Assembly (NCBI RefSeq): GCF_901000735.1
Contig: NC_081543.1
Coordinates: 17,884,457-17,948,456, forward strand
Reading direction: 5' to 3'
DNA from: Corylus avellana
Lineage: Eukaryota; Streptophyta; Magnoliopsida; Fagales; Betulaceae
DNA: 64,000 nt
Shown here: one piece after another, positions 45,753 to 57,297 of the stretch
Layout: every line of letters starts with the position of its first letter
Numbering within the stretch: position 1 is the stretch's first letter
Position numbers and translations under genes: made by a program
Notes under the pieces: generated by a model
Told to the model about the DNA's origin: nothing
What the model saw: only the letters and a program-made list of their open reading frames with translations
Database searches by the model: none

Positions 45753-48700
45753 TAGATAGTGCTTGTTGATCTTTTTATGTGTAATATGATTTGTTTACGT
45801 GTCATTGGCTTCATTTCGCTAGATGACTCCGCCATAAAAGATGAATATGAGCCTTCAATAATTAATAATAATAATAATAAAAAGATTTCATTTCAATGGG
45901 TTGTCCAAGTTCCTCATAAGAATGTTTGGAAAATGGTTGCTATGTTGTGCTTTTGGCATCCAGCCACAGTACCCATTGCTTGAATTTGGAATATTACATT
46001 ACAATGTATGACAATTTGAAGTAATCAGTAATCTGTAGATGATGCAAAAGAATGACCACAGAAGTGGAATTTTGGATCCATTGGATCCATTTTTGTCCGT
46101 GGTAGGTATAGGAATTCAGGATTATATTTGATAATGCATGGCAATCATTTATCATCATCGAAATGAATGGGATAAGTTGTGGAGAAGTATGTATTTAGTT
46201 ATTCTAATTTCTCCTGCACTTGTAGAATGGAAGTAAGAAGAAAAGAGAGAATAAAACCAAGTTAGACAAGCAAAAAACATAAACTGTGTGCTATTTCCAA
46301 ACGCTTACAAAGGTGAAAAGCATTGATGGAGACAATGAGAGGGGGGCCTGTAACTGATATGCAGTTACTGGTATCAAATAGAGTCGTGTAAAGTAAAACA
46401 TACATATTTACACTTTGGTGGAAGAAATTTGTGCAAGTAATTTTTGTCTGGGCTGTTGCAGTCTTTCAAGAATTATTTAAACCTTAAAACAGTGTCATTG
46501 GGTTTTGAGGAGAGTAGAACCTTAGCTAATATTTTTTCCTTGTATAGTCTTTTCATTTAATATTCTTCTTTGTTTTACTTTTCCTTTCTCAGTAAATGGA
46601 ACACAATTTTGTGACAACAGTGAGTTCAGCATGTCTCTTTACACCTTAGTTTTATTTTGGTGAATGAAGATTTACCTTAGTTTTATTTTGGTGGATGAAG
46701 ATTCATGCACATTCATTTGATATTAGAATGAAATTCAAATAAACGTGATGAAGATACGTCAGCTGTTCCCTTTTACAGACTCAATTTATTAAGATTAGTT
46801 CCTTAGATTGTTAACACTTAGCCATAGCAAGGTGGATATCTAAGTAAGCAAACAGTAATATATGTTATGCAACTGATTACAAGCATGCTGGTTCTTTCTT
46901 TGAGACGAGTCAGTAAATAACTCAAGTTGTATGAGCCCAGAATCGCTTTTGCCATGGTTTGCTCTTGTTCGCCCACAGAGTTAGATCACATAATGCAGCT
47001 TTACTAGCAACTGTAGCTTGTTTCTCCTTGTTCAATGCTTTGCTTTATATTGCTAAATACACCCCCTCATTTTAAGACTTGTGACCTTTGCATTGTGTGT
47101 CAGGGAGATATAATATGAAATGTTACACTGAAATGAATGTCATGTATCTTATGCTTACGTTGTCATTATTGGTTCTTTGATCAGAGGCAGCACTTTGGAA
47201 TACAAACGTTATAAGATGGATCAGGTACGAGGCTCCTGCATTCCTGTACTTTTGGGGACTATTGAAATGTTGTTGCTTCAGAGCAGTGACTTGTGAAGGT
47301 TGGGGTGTATATCAATTCCATGGTCAGGATTTAAAATTAGTGCATCTAATGGTATACATGAAGTCAATGTTGGCACGTATTTTTTTTAAAAAAAATGTAG
47401 AATCATCTACTCCGTTTAGATGCATTAATTTTAAATCTTGACTAGTATCCATTTCACTTGAAATGGAGAGGATCTTGGTCCCTCATTTAAAGGCTTCTGG
47501 CCATTGCCTTGTGCATCAAGAGATATAATGTGAAATGTTACTCCGAAATGGATGTCATAATCTCTTTTGGGTACTTTTTCTTTATTAGTTCGTTGATCAA
47601 AGAGACAACACTTTGGAATTCAACGTGAGAGGAGTCATGGATTAGGTACGCGGCTGCGGCTGCAACTGTGGCACTGGCTCTGTTTACTGTGAAGGTTAGG
47701 GAGGTTCTACTTCTTGTAGTGCCGGCATTGTTTTAGTTGGGCTTAATATTTCATTTAAATCACAGGGATCTGTTGTATTCTTATAATAGTCACTGGATAG
47801 ATAGATTAAGGCCAGTTCAAAAGATTCCATGTTATGCAAAGATTAAATTTGATATGGAGATGGAAAGTCTACGGGCAAATTTTTATAAATGATTACAGGA
47901 ATGAATGCACTTTGATTTTTGAGCATTCTTTATTGTTAGCCTAGCTTTTGGAAGCGGCAGGAAGCCATGACCTTAATGCAGTCATTGCTGACTACATCTT
48001 ATTAGTGGAGTTTTGTAGTGCACCAGTGATCAAAATTGACAGCAGCAGTTGCTCAAGATATCCGCAAGGAGGAGTGATGGTGATGGTGATGGTGATGGCA
48101 GAATCATCTTTAGGATTTATTTCACATGTTTTAATTGGTTTATGATGTTTGGGTTTTAATTCATTAGAAATTAGATGTCTTTATTTGTAATAATTAAGAA
48201 TTATTATCCCTTAAGGATTAGGAGTTCTTATTTAATTTGTTTTAGGATAATTGTAATTTTAGGATTTGGATTTGTAGCCTAAATGAAAGGCATGCATCGG
48301 TTCTGTTTTCATAATTGTTGATTGAATAAAATTTCATCTCAACTATGTGAAGATAGATCCTATTATGATTTTCAAAGTTTTAAAAGTATGCGATTTTTTT
48401 TTTTGTAAGCAAATTGGGAGAAGGGTTTCAAGGATCAAAATACTGAGAATGGGTGGATTCCCAATAACAGACTCAAAACAAAAATTATAGTGCATATAAT
48501 ACAACTAAACAGCAAAAGTTAACCTAATCCTATTAACAAGGACCACATAAAGCGGTTTAAACACCAAACTAGAGAACAAGGATAGGGGCATAACTGTCAC
48601 GAGACCTTTTAACCCAATCCAAATTCCTAATGCAAGGAATGCGGACAGGGGATAATCCTCAAAATGTGTTTCAAAAAAAATCCATGAAAAAGAAAGGGTA

Positions 48701-49508
48701 ATATATATTTATTCACATGAGATAATCAAATGATTTAATGAGAAGAGCAACTTAAAAACCCCAAAGCTTCTGAAATGGAGGGGCAATCAGCTTCGGTTGT
48801 TAATAAACCAGAGGTTGAAATTGAGAAAAGAAAAGAATTAGAAGAAATTAAGAAGGAAAGCATGGATTTAAAGGAGAAAAAGAGAGAAGATGCTATGACG
48901 TAGGGTGTAAAACTTTGGTCACGAATTGAAAAAGTTGCAGGGTGAACGATGCATCAATTGATAAAGTTATAAGTGAAAAGTTAGTGTTGAATGGAAACAA
49001 AGTGAAAAGAAGGATTTTCTAAAGTCTTCCATTGAATTACTTCCAATTAAATTAATTGCTTGTTGAAGACAATTGGAAATCAATTTGTGGTGCTTTCGGA
49101 GATTCTGGGATGACTTTCGATTCGAGAATTGAAAGTATATCACTTTTCTATTCAATGAAATTAAATTCTCACGTGGAGAGTTTTTTTTTTTTTTTTAATG
49201 TGCACTTCAATAAAGAAAAGATATTTGATCTAATTTGGGAAGACTTTTTAGAGAGATATTTGACTTGACAAAATTTTTAAATTAGAAGAATTGAATTTAG
49301 CTGCTGTTTGAGGGAAGATACATCGATTGACCATTTGGAGAAGGATTCTGTGGTATGTAATGAATATTGCTTGCGCTATAAAATTAAGGAATCGTGGGAT
49401 AGAGTTGGAAAAATATGAAATCAGCATCGCATCATCATCATCCTGTTCTATGGCCCCACGAGACGCATCCTCCACCGTAACCTTGCCTCCGAGATCATTC
49501 ACCTTTCA
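45753..49508. other. non-coding DNA of block B
   Basis: Counterpart of 33781-37536, with the 31-bp tandem duplication, the direct repeat pair (about 47077-47627), the hairpin at about 47325-47445, the AATAAA at 48325 and the 42-codon frame at 48775-48903. No gene recognised. Confidence 0.5.
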
Positions 49509-50223
49509 TGTAGCGCCCCAATGAAATTAATTTCATGGTTTGCCTTCTAGTTTCATTCTGCGGAGTAGGATTCTCTCCGGTTCAAATGAACTAGAGAATA
49601 TCCAATTAGTTATATTTGAAGGGTATTTTTGTCTTTTTAATTTTTGAAGAGATAAAAATACCCTTTCACACTAACTGGATATTTGAATTGGAGAGGATCC
49701 AAATTCTCATTTTGCAAGGAATAAGACTTAGGGATCTCATCCTCGCTCGAGAGTTTGTAGCGGAAGACATTTCATTTATAAATAAGGATAGAAATAAATT
49801 AAAACCTACAATTATTGAATAATCAGAGCGAAACTAAATCATCATAACATAGGTAATGAAATCTCCAAGAGTACGGTGAAAGACTAGTCATCAAATCAAA
49901 TACATGATTACAAAACGAAATAAAAAGCGCTTAAACATCATAACAACTAAGTAAGGAGCAAGCTATGCTTAGAAAATTACCTCATTGAAGCAAAACTTCC
50001 AAGAAATCTCTCATTCTCCTTCAAGAACTCTCACAACTCACAAAATCACTCAAGCAGAGTTTCTAGAGGGCAATAGGGGCGGAATGAAGCTTAAGGGTCT
50101 GGGGAAGGGTATTTATAGAGTAGGAAAAGTTATGGACGCTGCTGTGACAATTCTACAAACTATTGAATGTTCGGTACTATTGGGCGAATGTCCGGGTATT
50201 ATGCGCAACTTTTGTCAGGCGTT
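49509..50223 (+). mobile_element. probable gypsy-type LTR fragment (TGTAGCGCCCC start)
   Basis: It begins TGTAGCGCCCCAATGAAAT, resembling the TGTAACxCCCC start of many plant gypsy LTRs, and contains GGTATTTATAGAG, which looks like a TATA region. It is cut at 50223 by the Athila-like LTR. No second end or target duplication was found. The call rests on the start motif and the layout, so it is tentative. The same fragment recurs in block C (59979-60693). Confidence 0.4.
49568..49700. mobile_element. small MITE-like hairpin
   Basis: GGATTCTCTCCGGTTCAAAT on the left is inverted as ATTTGAATTGGAGAGGATCC on the right. A second inner pair is built on GGGTATTTTTGTC / GATAAAAATACCC. The whole folds into a near-complete stem. 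No coding content. A copy lies at 60038-60170. Confidence 0.6.
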
Positions 50224-50940
50224 TGTTAAGTGCTAAAATATTCATATTTTTAGCCACTTAATTTATATTTTTTAATCCTTTCATTTTGATAGTTTGTGCA
50301 ATTTTACTTCCCTTTTGTGTTTTATGTCTTTTTATAGGTTTTTTTAGGAAAAAGAAACAATTTCGGACATTGGAGCATAAAAGGTAAAAAGTGGGACATG
50401 GCTGGAACTGCAACCGAGCACAGGAGACCTAGGCTCAGGCGCACTAGCGCTCAAGCGCCCAACATAGGATCAATAATAGGTGTGCAATCAAGCGCACCAT
50501 CCCTGCGATCGAGCGCACCTGTGCTCCAGAGAATAGTGTGGCAGCTGGCTTTATTTTGGAAAGAGCCTCAGGGTTTATTTTACGATTTCTAGGGCTTCTA
50601 GGTGCTTCTAGGTTTCCCCTAACCTGTATAAATAGGCATGTAAACATAGAAAAAGACACACAATCTCTAGGAGAAGAATTTGCGGCTCTTCAAGAAGCAT
50701 TTTTTTGGGTTTATTCTTTTCCGAATTATTTTATTATGAAGATGATTAGCATCAAACTTATGTGTAACTAAATACTTTACTAGGACTAGATTGAAGCCCT
50801 AATCATGTCTTTTTAATATTTCAATATTGGCACCTTTGTGATAATCATATTGTGATGCTTACTTGATTATTTCCTACTTTATTGAATTCCTCACATGAAT
50901 GTGTGTTGCCAGCATATGCATGTGGTATGGATTAATTATT

Positions 50941-51863
50941 GGGAAAACTTCACTAAGCCCCCCTGAACTTTCAACCGATTTTGCAGACCCCCTTGAACTT
51001 CCAAATCTCTCATTTTGAACCCCTGAACTTGCATTTGCTCTCACTTTGGACCCCTCTGCCAATTTTCAATGTTAAATTTAACGGTTTGACTTTTTTATAT
51101 CCATTATACCCCTCGTTAAAACTACACCGTTTTGGACTTCAAAATTATCTTTAAAGCAAAATATTAAAAAAAAAAGTTAAGTGGAGATATTCGGGTGGTC
51201 GGATACCCTCGGCTGGAACTGGGGTGGTCAACTACATGGGCTGGGTGCAAGGGTCCGACTTCTTTGAAAAAAAAAAAAAAATGGGGAGGGCCAAACCACC
51301 TCTTGGGTGTCCTACTAAAATGCAACCGGCCCCCCTCCTTCTTTTTTTTTTTTTTTTCCTGCTGGGCAGGTCTCCACACTCTTATGGGTCATCGGGTTGG
51401 AGCCGCCACCCCATACGGTCGACCACCCCCTGCTGGGCTGGGTGTTTCTGGCCACCTCATACCGGTATGGGTGTAGCACTTTACCACTTTGGGGTGGTTC
51501 GCCACCCCAAATGCAACCGATCCCACTTTTTTTTATTTTTTTGTTTTCAGGTAGCCCGACCACCCCGACACCAAGGGTGGTCTGCCCACCATCCTTCTCC
51601 CTTTTCCTTTTTTTTTTTTTACAAAAATTTAATGCCCAAAACGGTGTGGTTTTAGGCTGGTGTGGGTGCTGTAGTTTTGGGCATTTTCGGAATTTCAAGT
51701 GGGCTGAGTAAGGGTATAATGGGCATTTAACGTTGAAAACTAACAGAGGGGTCTAAAGTGAGAGAAAATGGAAGTTTAGGGGTCTAAAATGAGAGATTTG
51801 GAAGTTCAGGGAGGGGTCTGTAAAATCGGCTAGAAGTTCAGGGGGGCTTAGTGAAGTTTCCCC
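50941..51863. mobile_element. Mutator-like foldback element in the LTR, 923 bp, TSD TTAATTATT
   Basis: It starts GGGAAAACTTCACTAAGCCC and ends GGGCTTAGTGAAGTTTCCCC, with inverted arms of about 220 bp. It is flanked by the exact 9-bp duplication at 50932-50940 and 51864-51872. The centre is GC-rich and packed with GTGGTCGGCCACCC-like palindromes. It is the same family as 25023-30484. It encodes nothing. Confidence 0.92.
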
Positions 51864-51963
51864 TTAATTATTTAAGTTAATTTGGATGATTGAGTTCTAG
51901 GCTTAATAGAGTAACAAAAGATATCTTTGCGGATTCTTAGGGTAATCAACATGGGGAACCGAG

Positions 51964-52146
51964 AGTAGACACCCATGCCCTATGCCTCATGTGTTTGTCA
52001 ATTTCCATTGAATTTATACTTTCTTTAAGAACAACTTAGTATACACCCATGCTAAATCCTTTGAGAAAGAAAATAATTAGAGTATACACCCATGCCTAAT
52101 TCGTTGCTTAGGGAGATCAATAGCTTAAGGAGTATACACCCATGCC
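51964..52146 (+). repeat. four spaced AGTATACACCCATGC motifs in the LTR
   Basis: The motif occurs at about 51964 (as AGTAGACACCCATGC), 52038, 52081 and 52131, with irregular spacing and unrelated DNA between copies. It is also in the block C LTR (about 62488-62670) and, inverted, at about 56045-56230. Confidence 0.85.
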
Positions 52147-52405
52147 CTTAGGTTGTCAAACATTAAGTAATCTCGATATGATTAGTGGTGGATATCAAAG
52201 CCCTACTTTTTATTCTTATTGAATCAAAAATCAATCTTTTCTCTTGTTTTAATTGCGGAATTAATTTTAATCAAAAGTTACCAATCCTCGTGGGAATGAT
52301 CTCGTACTTGCACCCAATACTACTGCTTTGACCTTGTGCACTTGCGAGTTAAAACATAGCAAATATTATCTATTAATTTAGGTAGTATTTGTCACAACAA
52401 GTTTT

Positions 52406-52422
52406 TGGCGCCATTGCCGGGG
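52406..52422 (+). promoter_or_regulatory. primer-binding site, tRNA-Asp type
   Basis: TGGCGCCATTGCCGGGG starts seven bases after the LTR. It is complementary to the 3' end of plant tRNA-Asp except for one base (A for G). Use of tRNA-Asp is typical of the Athila lineage. The block C copy has a further change (TGCCGCC). Confidence 0.85.
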
Positions 52423-52697
52423 ATTGCCTTAAATTCTATTTAGAATTATTTCCCTTTAGTTTTGTTATTTTAAAATTTTTAGTTTTAAATATGTTCTGTT
52501 TTTATTTTTACCAAAATCTAAATCTTTTGCTTTCTGTTTTCAATTCTGTTTCAGTTCTGTAGCCAACCTGAGTTCTATTCATGCGATCGAGCACATACCA
52601 GAAGTGATCGAGCGCACTGATGCGATTGAACGCATACCATAAGTGATCAAGCGCACTGCCAAGAGTGATCGAGACAGCAGCACTGAAGCTGCTGTAA

Positions 52698-53769
52698 GTG
52701 CAGAAACTGATCTTTTTCATGCAAGGGCTTCGATCTAAAAACCCAACCATCGTTCTAGTCGATCTAGAAATTGAGCAAACCATTCGACAAAGGCCCAGAG
52801 ACAACTCCGACATAGAAGAAGAGTTCAAGGTTGAAGAAGAACTTGAAGTTAAGGAACCGATGGCAGGACAGCTCATGAACCAACAACCACCAGTGAGGTG
52901 ACCTATGAAGCATGCTTCATTCCACAAAACCTCAACCAACCATCATGCATTGCCTACCAACCAGAAGTACAGGGCACCTTCAATTTGTCCCCTCACATAC
53001 TCAACAATTTTACTCACTTCAGAGGCACACCTAATGAGGATCCACACTTGCACCTTAGGGAGTTTTTTGATCTCTGCAAGACTCAGAACATTGAAGGCGT
53101 AACTCCAGAGGGAATCAGGTTAATCCTCTTTCTTTTTTCTTTAAAAGATAATGCTAAGTTGTGGTTAAATTCCTTGCCTGCAGATTCCATTCTTGGGAAG
53201 AGTTAGCCACTAAATTTCTCAAGAAGTTTTTCCCAGCTCAAAAGACAAGGCAACTTAGAAGGGAGATTCAAACATTTCAACAAAGAGATGGAGACCTTTT
53301 CTTTGAAGTATAGGGGCACTTCAATGAGCTGCTTCTCAAGTGTCCACATCACAACCTTCCTCAAGATGATTAGGTACAAGCTTTTAATGAAGGTTTGAAT
53401 GACACTAACAAAGGTATTGTTGATTCAGCTTGTGGAGGTGTGCTTATGGAAAAGAGCAATGAGGAAACCATGGAGCTCTTCGAGACATTGAGTGAGCACT
53501 CCCAACAATTCTCATCTAGAGGGAGACAAGGACTAAAGAGTAAGGGCATCTATGAAGTGAACACAAATAGCGAAGCGCAAAATCAGATGGCTGCCATGGA
53601 GAGAAAACTAGATTTGCTTGTAAAAGCCATGACTACTCAGAACATCTCTCCTGTTCAGCAAGCTGCACAACTCCAGGTATGTGTCATATGTTCCAATTCT
53701 GATCACACTATTGAGACTTGTCCTTTGTATTCATTTGCAGATCAGGAGCAAACAAACTATGTGGGATAG
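52698..53769 (+). pseudogene. Athila-like gag, broken
   Basis: The polyprotein N-terminus is readable only across three frames (52698-52901, 52898-53206, and from about 53200 on). It includes a retrotransposon gag domain (about 52990-53380) with at least two in-frame stops. A zinc knuckle of C-x2-C-x4-H-x4-C lies at about 53680-53725. Gag packages the element's RNA. The upstream part overlaps a minus-strand open frame that is only a shadow. The same damage is present in block C, so it predates the duplication. Confidence 0.8.
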
Positions 53770-53981
53770 AACAATTACCCTCCCAAGAACAATTCATACT
53801 CCAACATCTACAATCCAAGGTGGCACAACTACTCCAATTTCTCATGGAGTAACAATCAGAATGTTCTGAACCCTCAAGGGCATCAGAGGAACTCCCAACA
53901 AGCTATCCAACCAGTTCAGGAGTAAAAAAGAATGACCTGAAAAGTATGGTACTCAAATTGGTGACTTCACAATAGGAATTT

Positions 53982-55107
53982 ATGACTTCGCAACACCAAA
54001 TCAACACAAGGACTGAGCAATCTATCCAAAGACTAGAAACACAAATGGGGCAAATGGCTAGGGAGTTGAGTGAAAGAAAGAAGGGTGAATTTTCAGCCCA
54101 AACAAGACCCAATCCAGGGGGTCACCAGCAATTGAAAGCTGTAACTCTTAGAAATGGCAAGATCATAGGAACTGAAGAGACAGCACAAACACCTTTAGTT
54201 GAAGCCTCAACATTCAAGGTAAGTGAAATGGACAAGGTGAATGCACCACTCTTCCCTCAAAGGTTAGTTAAGCTAAAGAAAGAAAAGAAACTCCTTGATA
54301 TTTTTGAGATTTTGAGAAAAGTAGAGATTAATATTCCTTTATTAGATGCAATTAAACAAATTCCTTCATATGCTAAATGTTTAAAGGATTTTTGCACTCA
54401 TAGAAGGAAGTTTCAGGAGCATGAAACAGTGGCTTTAATAGAAAAGGTAAGTGCAGTGTTGTTAAGGAAATTACCACCAAAGCTTAAAGATCTTGGTAGT
54501 TTTACTATTCCTTGTAGGATTGGTGACCATCCATTTGAGTGTGCATTGCTGGATCTACGAGCGGGTGTAAATTTGCTGCCATACAATGTGTATGAGATAC
54601 TGGGTATGGGGGAGCTTTCAACCAACGTCAATCACCTTACAATTGGTAGACAAAAGCATCAAAAGACCAAGAGGTATATTAAAGGATGTCTTGGTAAAGG
54701 TAAGTAAATTTATTTTACCTGCTGATTTCATTGTATTGGATATGGAAGAATCTCTTATGCCATCACCACTATCTATTATCTTAGGGAGACCCTTTATGAG
54801 AACTGCTGATATTAAAATTTATGTGAAAAAGGGTACTATGAGTATGAAGGTAAATGGTGAGAAGATAGAATTCAAAATATTTGATGAATCGAAATTATCT
54901 CAAGATGATTTAGAATGCTTTAATGTCTGTATGATCCAAGGTGTTGTTGAGAAAGTTTCCCAGGTCCAACATATTGATCCATTCAAGGCCACCCGCACTC
55001 ACAGTTTCACAAGGCAGGACTTTCCGCTAGATTGTGAAGATGTTATTGATGACATTATTAAAGCCGAGCACTCCCTAGAGACCTTCCCACCGCAGCCAAG
55101 TGCTTAG
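53982..55107 (+). pseudogene. Athila-like gag end plus aspartic protease, frameshifted
   Basis: A coiled-coil-like stretch and a K-D-F-C-T-H-R-R-K linker lead into a retropepsin-like domain (about 54510-54830), with the flap-side I-I-L-G-R-P-F motif near 54775. The frame shifts near 54610-54640. The active-site loop reads D-L-R-A-G where the lineage has D-L-G-A-S, so the enzyme is probably inactive. The stop is at 55105-55107. Reverse transcriptase should follow but does not. Confidence 0.8.
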
Positions 55108-55527
55108 AGGAAGCTGTAGCTAAATGAACTTGAGGAGTTGAGGCATGAAGCAGATGAGAATACCAAGCTCTACAAGGAAAGAACCAAGGCTTATCATGAC
55201 AAGGAGCGTGTCAAGAATGAGTTTCATGTGGGACAGAAAGTGTTGACCTATAAGTCGAGGTTAAGATTTTTCCCTAGTAAGCTTCAGTCTAGATGGTTTG
55301 GGCCTTGTGTTGTCACCAAAGTGTTCCCTCATGGAGCTTTGGAGGTTCATAGTCTAGAGAAAAATCAGACATTCAAGATGAATGGACACAAAGTAAAGCC
55401 ATACCTTGAATTGAAATTGGTACCAAGAGATGTAGATTTGGCACTCCAGTCTATCCAATATGCAGCATTACCAAGAGCGCTTGAGCCACATTTGGTGGAA
55501 TTCGAGTGCATCTCCCCAAAACAATAA
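55108..55527 (+). pseudogene. Athila-like integrase C-terminal remnant
   Basis: Immediately after the protease frame, the reading resumes in the tail of integrase. There is a L-N-E-L-E-E-L-R helix, Y-K-E-R-T-K-A, and an SH3-like region with the R-W-x-G-P-x-V-V-x-x-V-F-P-H-G-A motif, ending near residue 130 at a stop at 55525. Reverse transcriptase, RNase H and the catalytic core of integrase are absent, so an internal deletion joined these parts between about 55085 and 55115. Confidence 0.82.
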
Positions 55528-55758
55528 CTCTGAAGCTACTGTCAAAAGCGTTTGAGCAGTCCAGGAGCTCAATCGCGTCTATTCAGACCAGTGGTATTGA
55601 GGCCACTGAGTGCGGTAAAAGTATCTATCCTTTTTAACTTCTGCTTTCCTTTCAATTGTGTCAATTTTTATTTTTAGTTTCTCTCTATTTTCCACAGTAA
55701 TTTTAGTGTTTTATTTATATTTTTGTCGTCTGTTTTTCTTTACTTAGATTTTGTTTTA
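55528..55758. other. internal 3' region of the Athila-like element
   Basis: Non-coding DNA following the integrase remnant, up to the gap. The 3' LTR in matching orientation is not seen. No env-like gene is visible. Confidence 0.5.
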
Positions 55759-55858
55759 NNNNNNNNNNNNNNNNNNNNNNNNNNNNNNNNNNNNNNNNNN
55801 NNNNNNNNNNNNNNNNNNNNNNNNNNNNNNNNNNNNNNNNNNNNNNNNNNNNNNNNNN
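55759..55858. other. assembly gap (100 N)
   Basis: A run of exactly 100 N between the Athila-like internal region and an inverted LTR. Confidence 0.99.
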
Positions 55859-57197
55859 TTTAGAATTAATTAAAAATATCAATTTGTCATTGAATTGATA
55901 TTGTGAAAAAGAAATAAAAAGATATAAAGATAAAATAAAGGTAAAGGCAGGGCTTTGATATCCACCACTAATTATGCTCAATTAATATAACAATATGCCA
56001 ATGATCCAATCATATTATGAATACCTAATGTTTGCCAACCTAAGGGCATGGGTGTATACTCCTTAAGCTATTGATTTCTCTAAGCAACGAGTTAGGCATG
56101 GGTGTATACTCTAACTCTTTTCTTTCCTAAAGGATTTAGCATGGTATATACTAAGTTGTTCTTTAGAAAAGCATAATTTCTATGGAAATCGACAAACACA
56201 TGAGGCCTAGGGTATGGGTGTATACTCCCGGTTCCCCATGTTGATTAACCCAAGAATCACGGTGTGGATTCTTTTGTTACTTATGTTAAACCCAGGACTC
56301 GGTTATCCAAATTGATTTAACTAACTAGTCCATACCACATGCATATAATGGCCAGTCACATACATATGAGGAATTCAAGAAAATAGGAATTAATCAAGTT
56401 AAGCAACACAATATGATTATCACAAAGGCGCCAATATTGAAATATTAAATAAACATAATTAGGGCTTCAATCTAGCCCTCCTTAAGAGTTAGTTACACAT
56501 AATTAAAATAAAAAGAAAAGAGAAGGTAAAGAAAGAACCAAAAACCACTCCTAGAAGTAGCCTCCAATCCTCTCCCTAAAGTTGTCTCCTTCTAATTGTC
56601 TCCAAGAATTGTCTATTGAATTGTGAGGCTTAGAGGTCTATTTATAGGGCTTAGGAGAGTCCTAGAAGCCCTAGTAATCCTAGGAAATTCGGAGTTTTAA
56701 GTTCAAGTCCAATTAGGATAAAGAAAACCCAAGTCCAAATCGGAGTAGGATTCACCCAGAATTGCGGTCTTAACTTTCGGCACGATTTTGGCCTTGCGAC
56801 GCTCTGAATTGGGAAAATGATATTTCACAATGAATTGTAGCCCTTTGCGTTAGGTTTCCAATGCCACTTGAATCATCCCAATCGGATGTCTGAGATGAAA
56901 TTTATGATCAAAATACTGAGACATGTTCAGAATCCAATTTTGCATCCAATCCGATTTGACTTCAATGTGCACTTTGATTAAACTTAACCATGATTGGCTA
57001 AGCTTAACCATATCTTCTAGGTTTTCCCAATTTGCCCTTTAAGCTTGTAATTCTTCCAGAAACGCTTTCTTTTTTTTCCAAAAGCCTAAAAAACAAATAA
57101 AATACAAAAAGGAAGTAAAATGACCTAATTAACCAAAACCAAAGGATTAAAACATGCAAGTTAAGGGCTGAAAATATGAATATTTTAGCATTTATCA
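55859..57197 (-). mobile_element. Athila-like LTR in inverse orientation
   Basis: On the minus strand it begins TGATAAATGCTAAAATATTC at 57197 and carries the same AGTATACACCCATGC motifs, the GGATATCAAAGCCCT segment and the GGCTTCTAGG leader as the LTR at 50224-52399. It is without the foldback insertion and is diverged. Both ends abut gaps. It cannot be the 3' LTR of the plus-strand element because of its orientation, unless the scaffold piece is flipped. Confidence 0.8.
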
Positions 57198-57297
57198 NNN
57201 NNNNNNNNNNNNNNNNNNNNNNNNNNNNNNNNNNNNNNNNNNNNNNNNNNNNNNNNNNNNNNNNNNNNNNNNNNNNNNNNNNNNNNNNNNNNNNNNN
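57198..57297. other. assembly gap (100 N)
   Basis: A run of exactly 100 N. Block C begins immediately after it. Confidence 0.99.

Larger units (their letters stand above)
50224..52399 (+). mobile_element. 5' LTR of Athila-like Ty3/gypsy element (block B)
   Basis: It starts TGTTAAGTGCTAAAATATTC and ends GTCACAACA directly before the primer-binding site. Without the nested 923-bp foldback element and its target duplication the LTR is about 1.24 kb, close to the 1.34 kb of the related solo LTR at 16165-17503. A TATAAATAGGC motif at about 50626 is a plausible TATA box. Four spaced AGTATACACCCATGC-like motifs lie in its last 450 bp. Confidence 0.85.
42464..53476. repeat. segmental duplication block B
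   Basis: 42475-49512 matches block A and 46828-53476 matches block C (offset 10,470, then 10,524). It contains the second CAT gene, a Mutator-like MITE, the LTR-like fragment and the Athila-like element. Differences from A and C are scattered single bases and small indels, except for the swapped centre of the foldback element at about 51180-51623. Confidence 0.92.

Noticed and set aside
51164..51711. Open frames on both strands in the foldback centre (and 61548-62235)
   Set aside because: The GC-rich palindromes give open frames on both strands. There is no conserved protein, and the two centres do not even align.
51964..52146. Spaced short repeats suggesting a CRISPR-like array
   Set aside because: The DNA is plant nuclear, spacing is irregular, the copies lie in an LTR, and there are no cas genes.
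52508..52939. Minus-strand frame of 143 codons opposite gag (copy at 63032-63463)
   Set aside because: Ser-rich shadow of the gag coding strand. It exists in both copies only because the block is duplicated.
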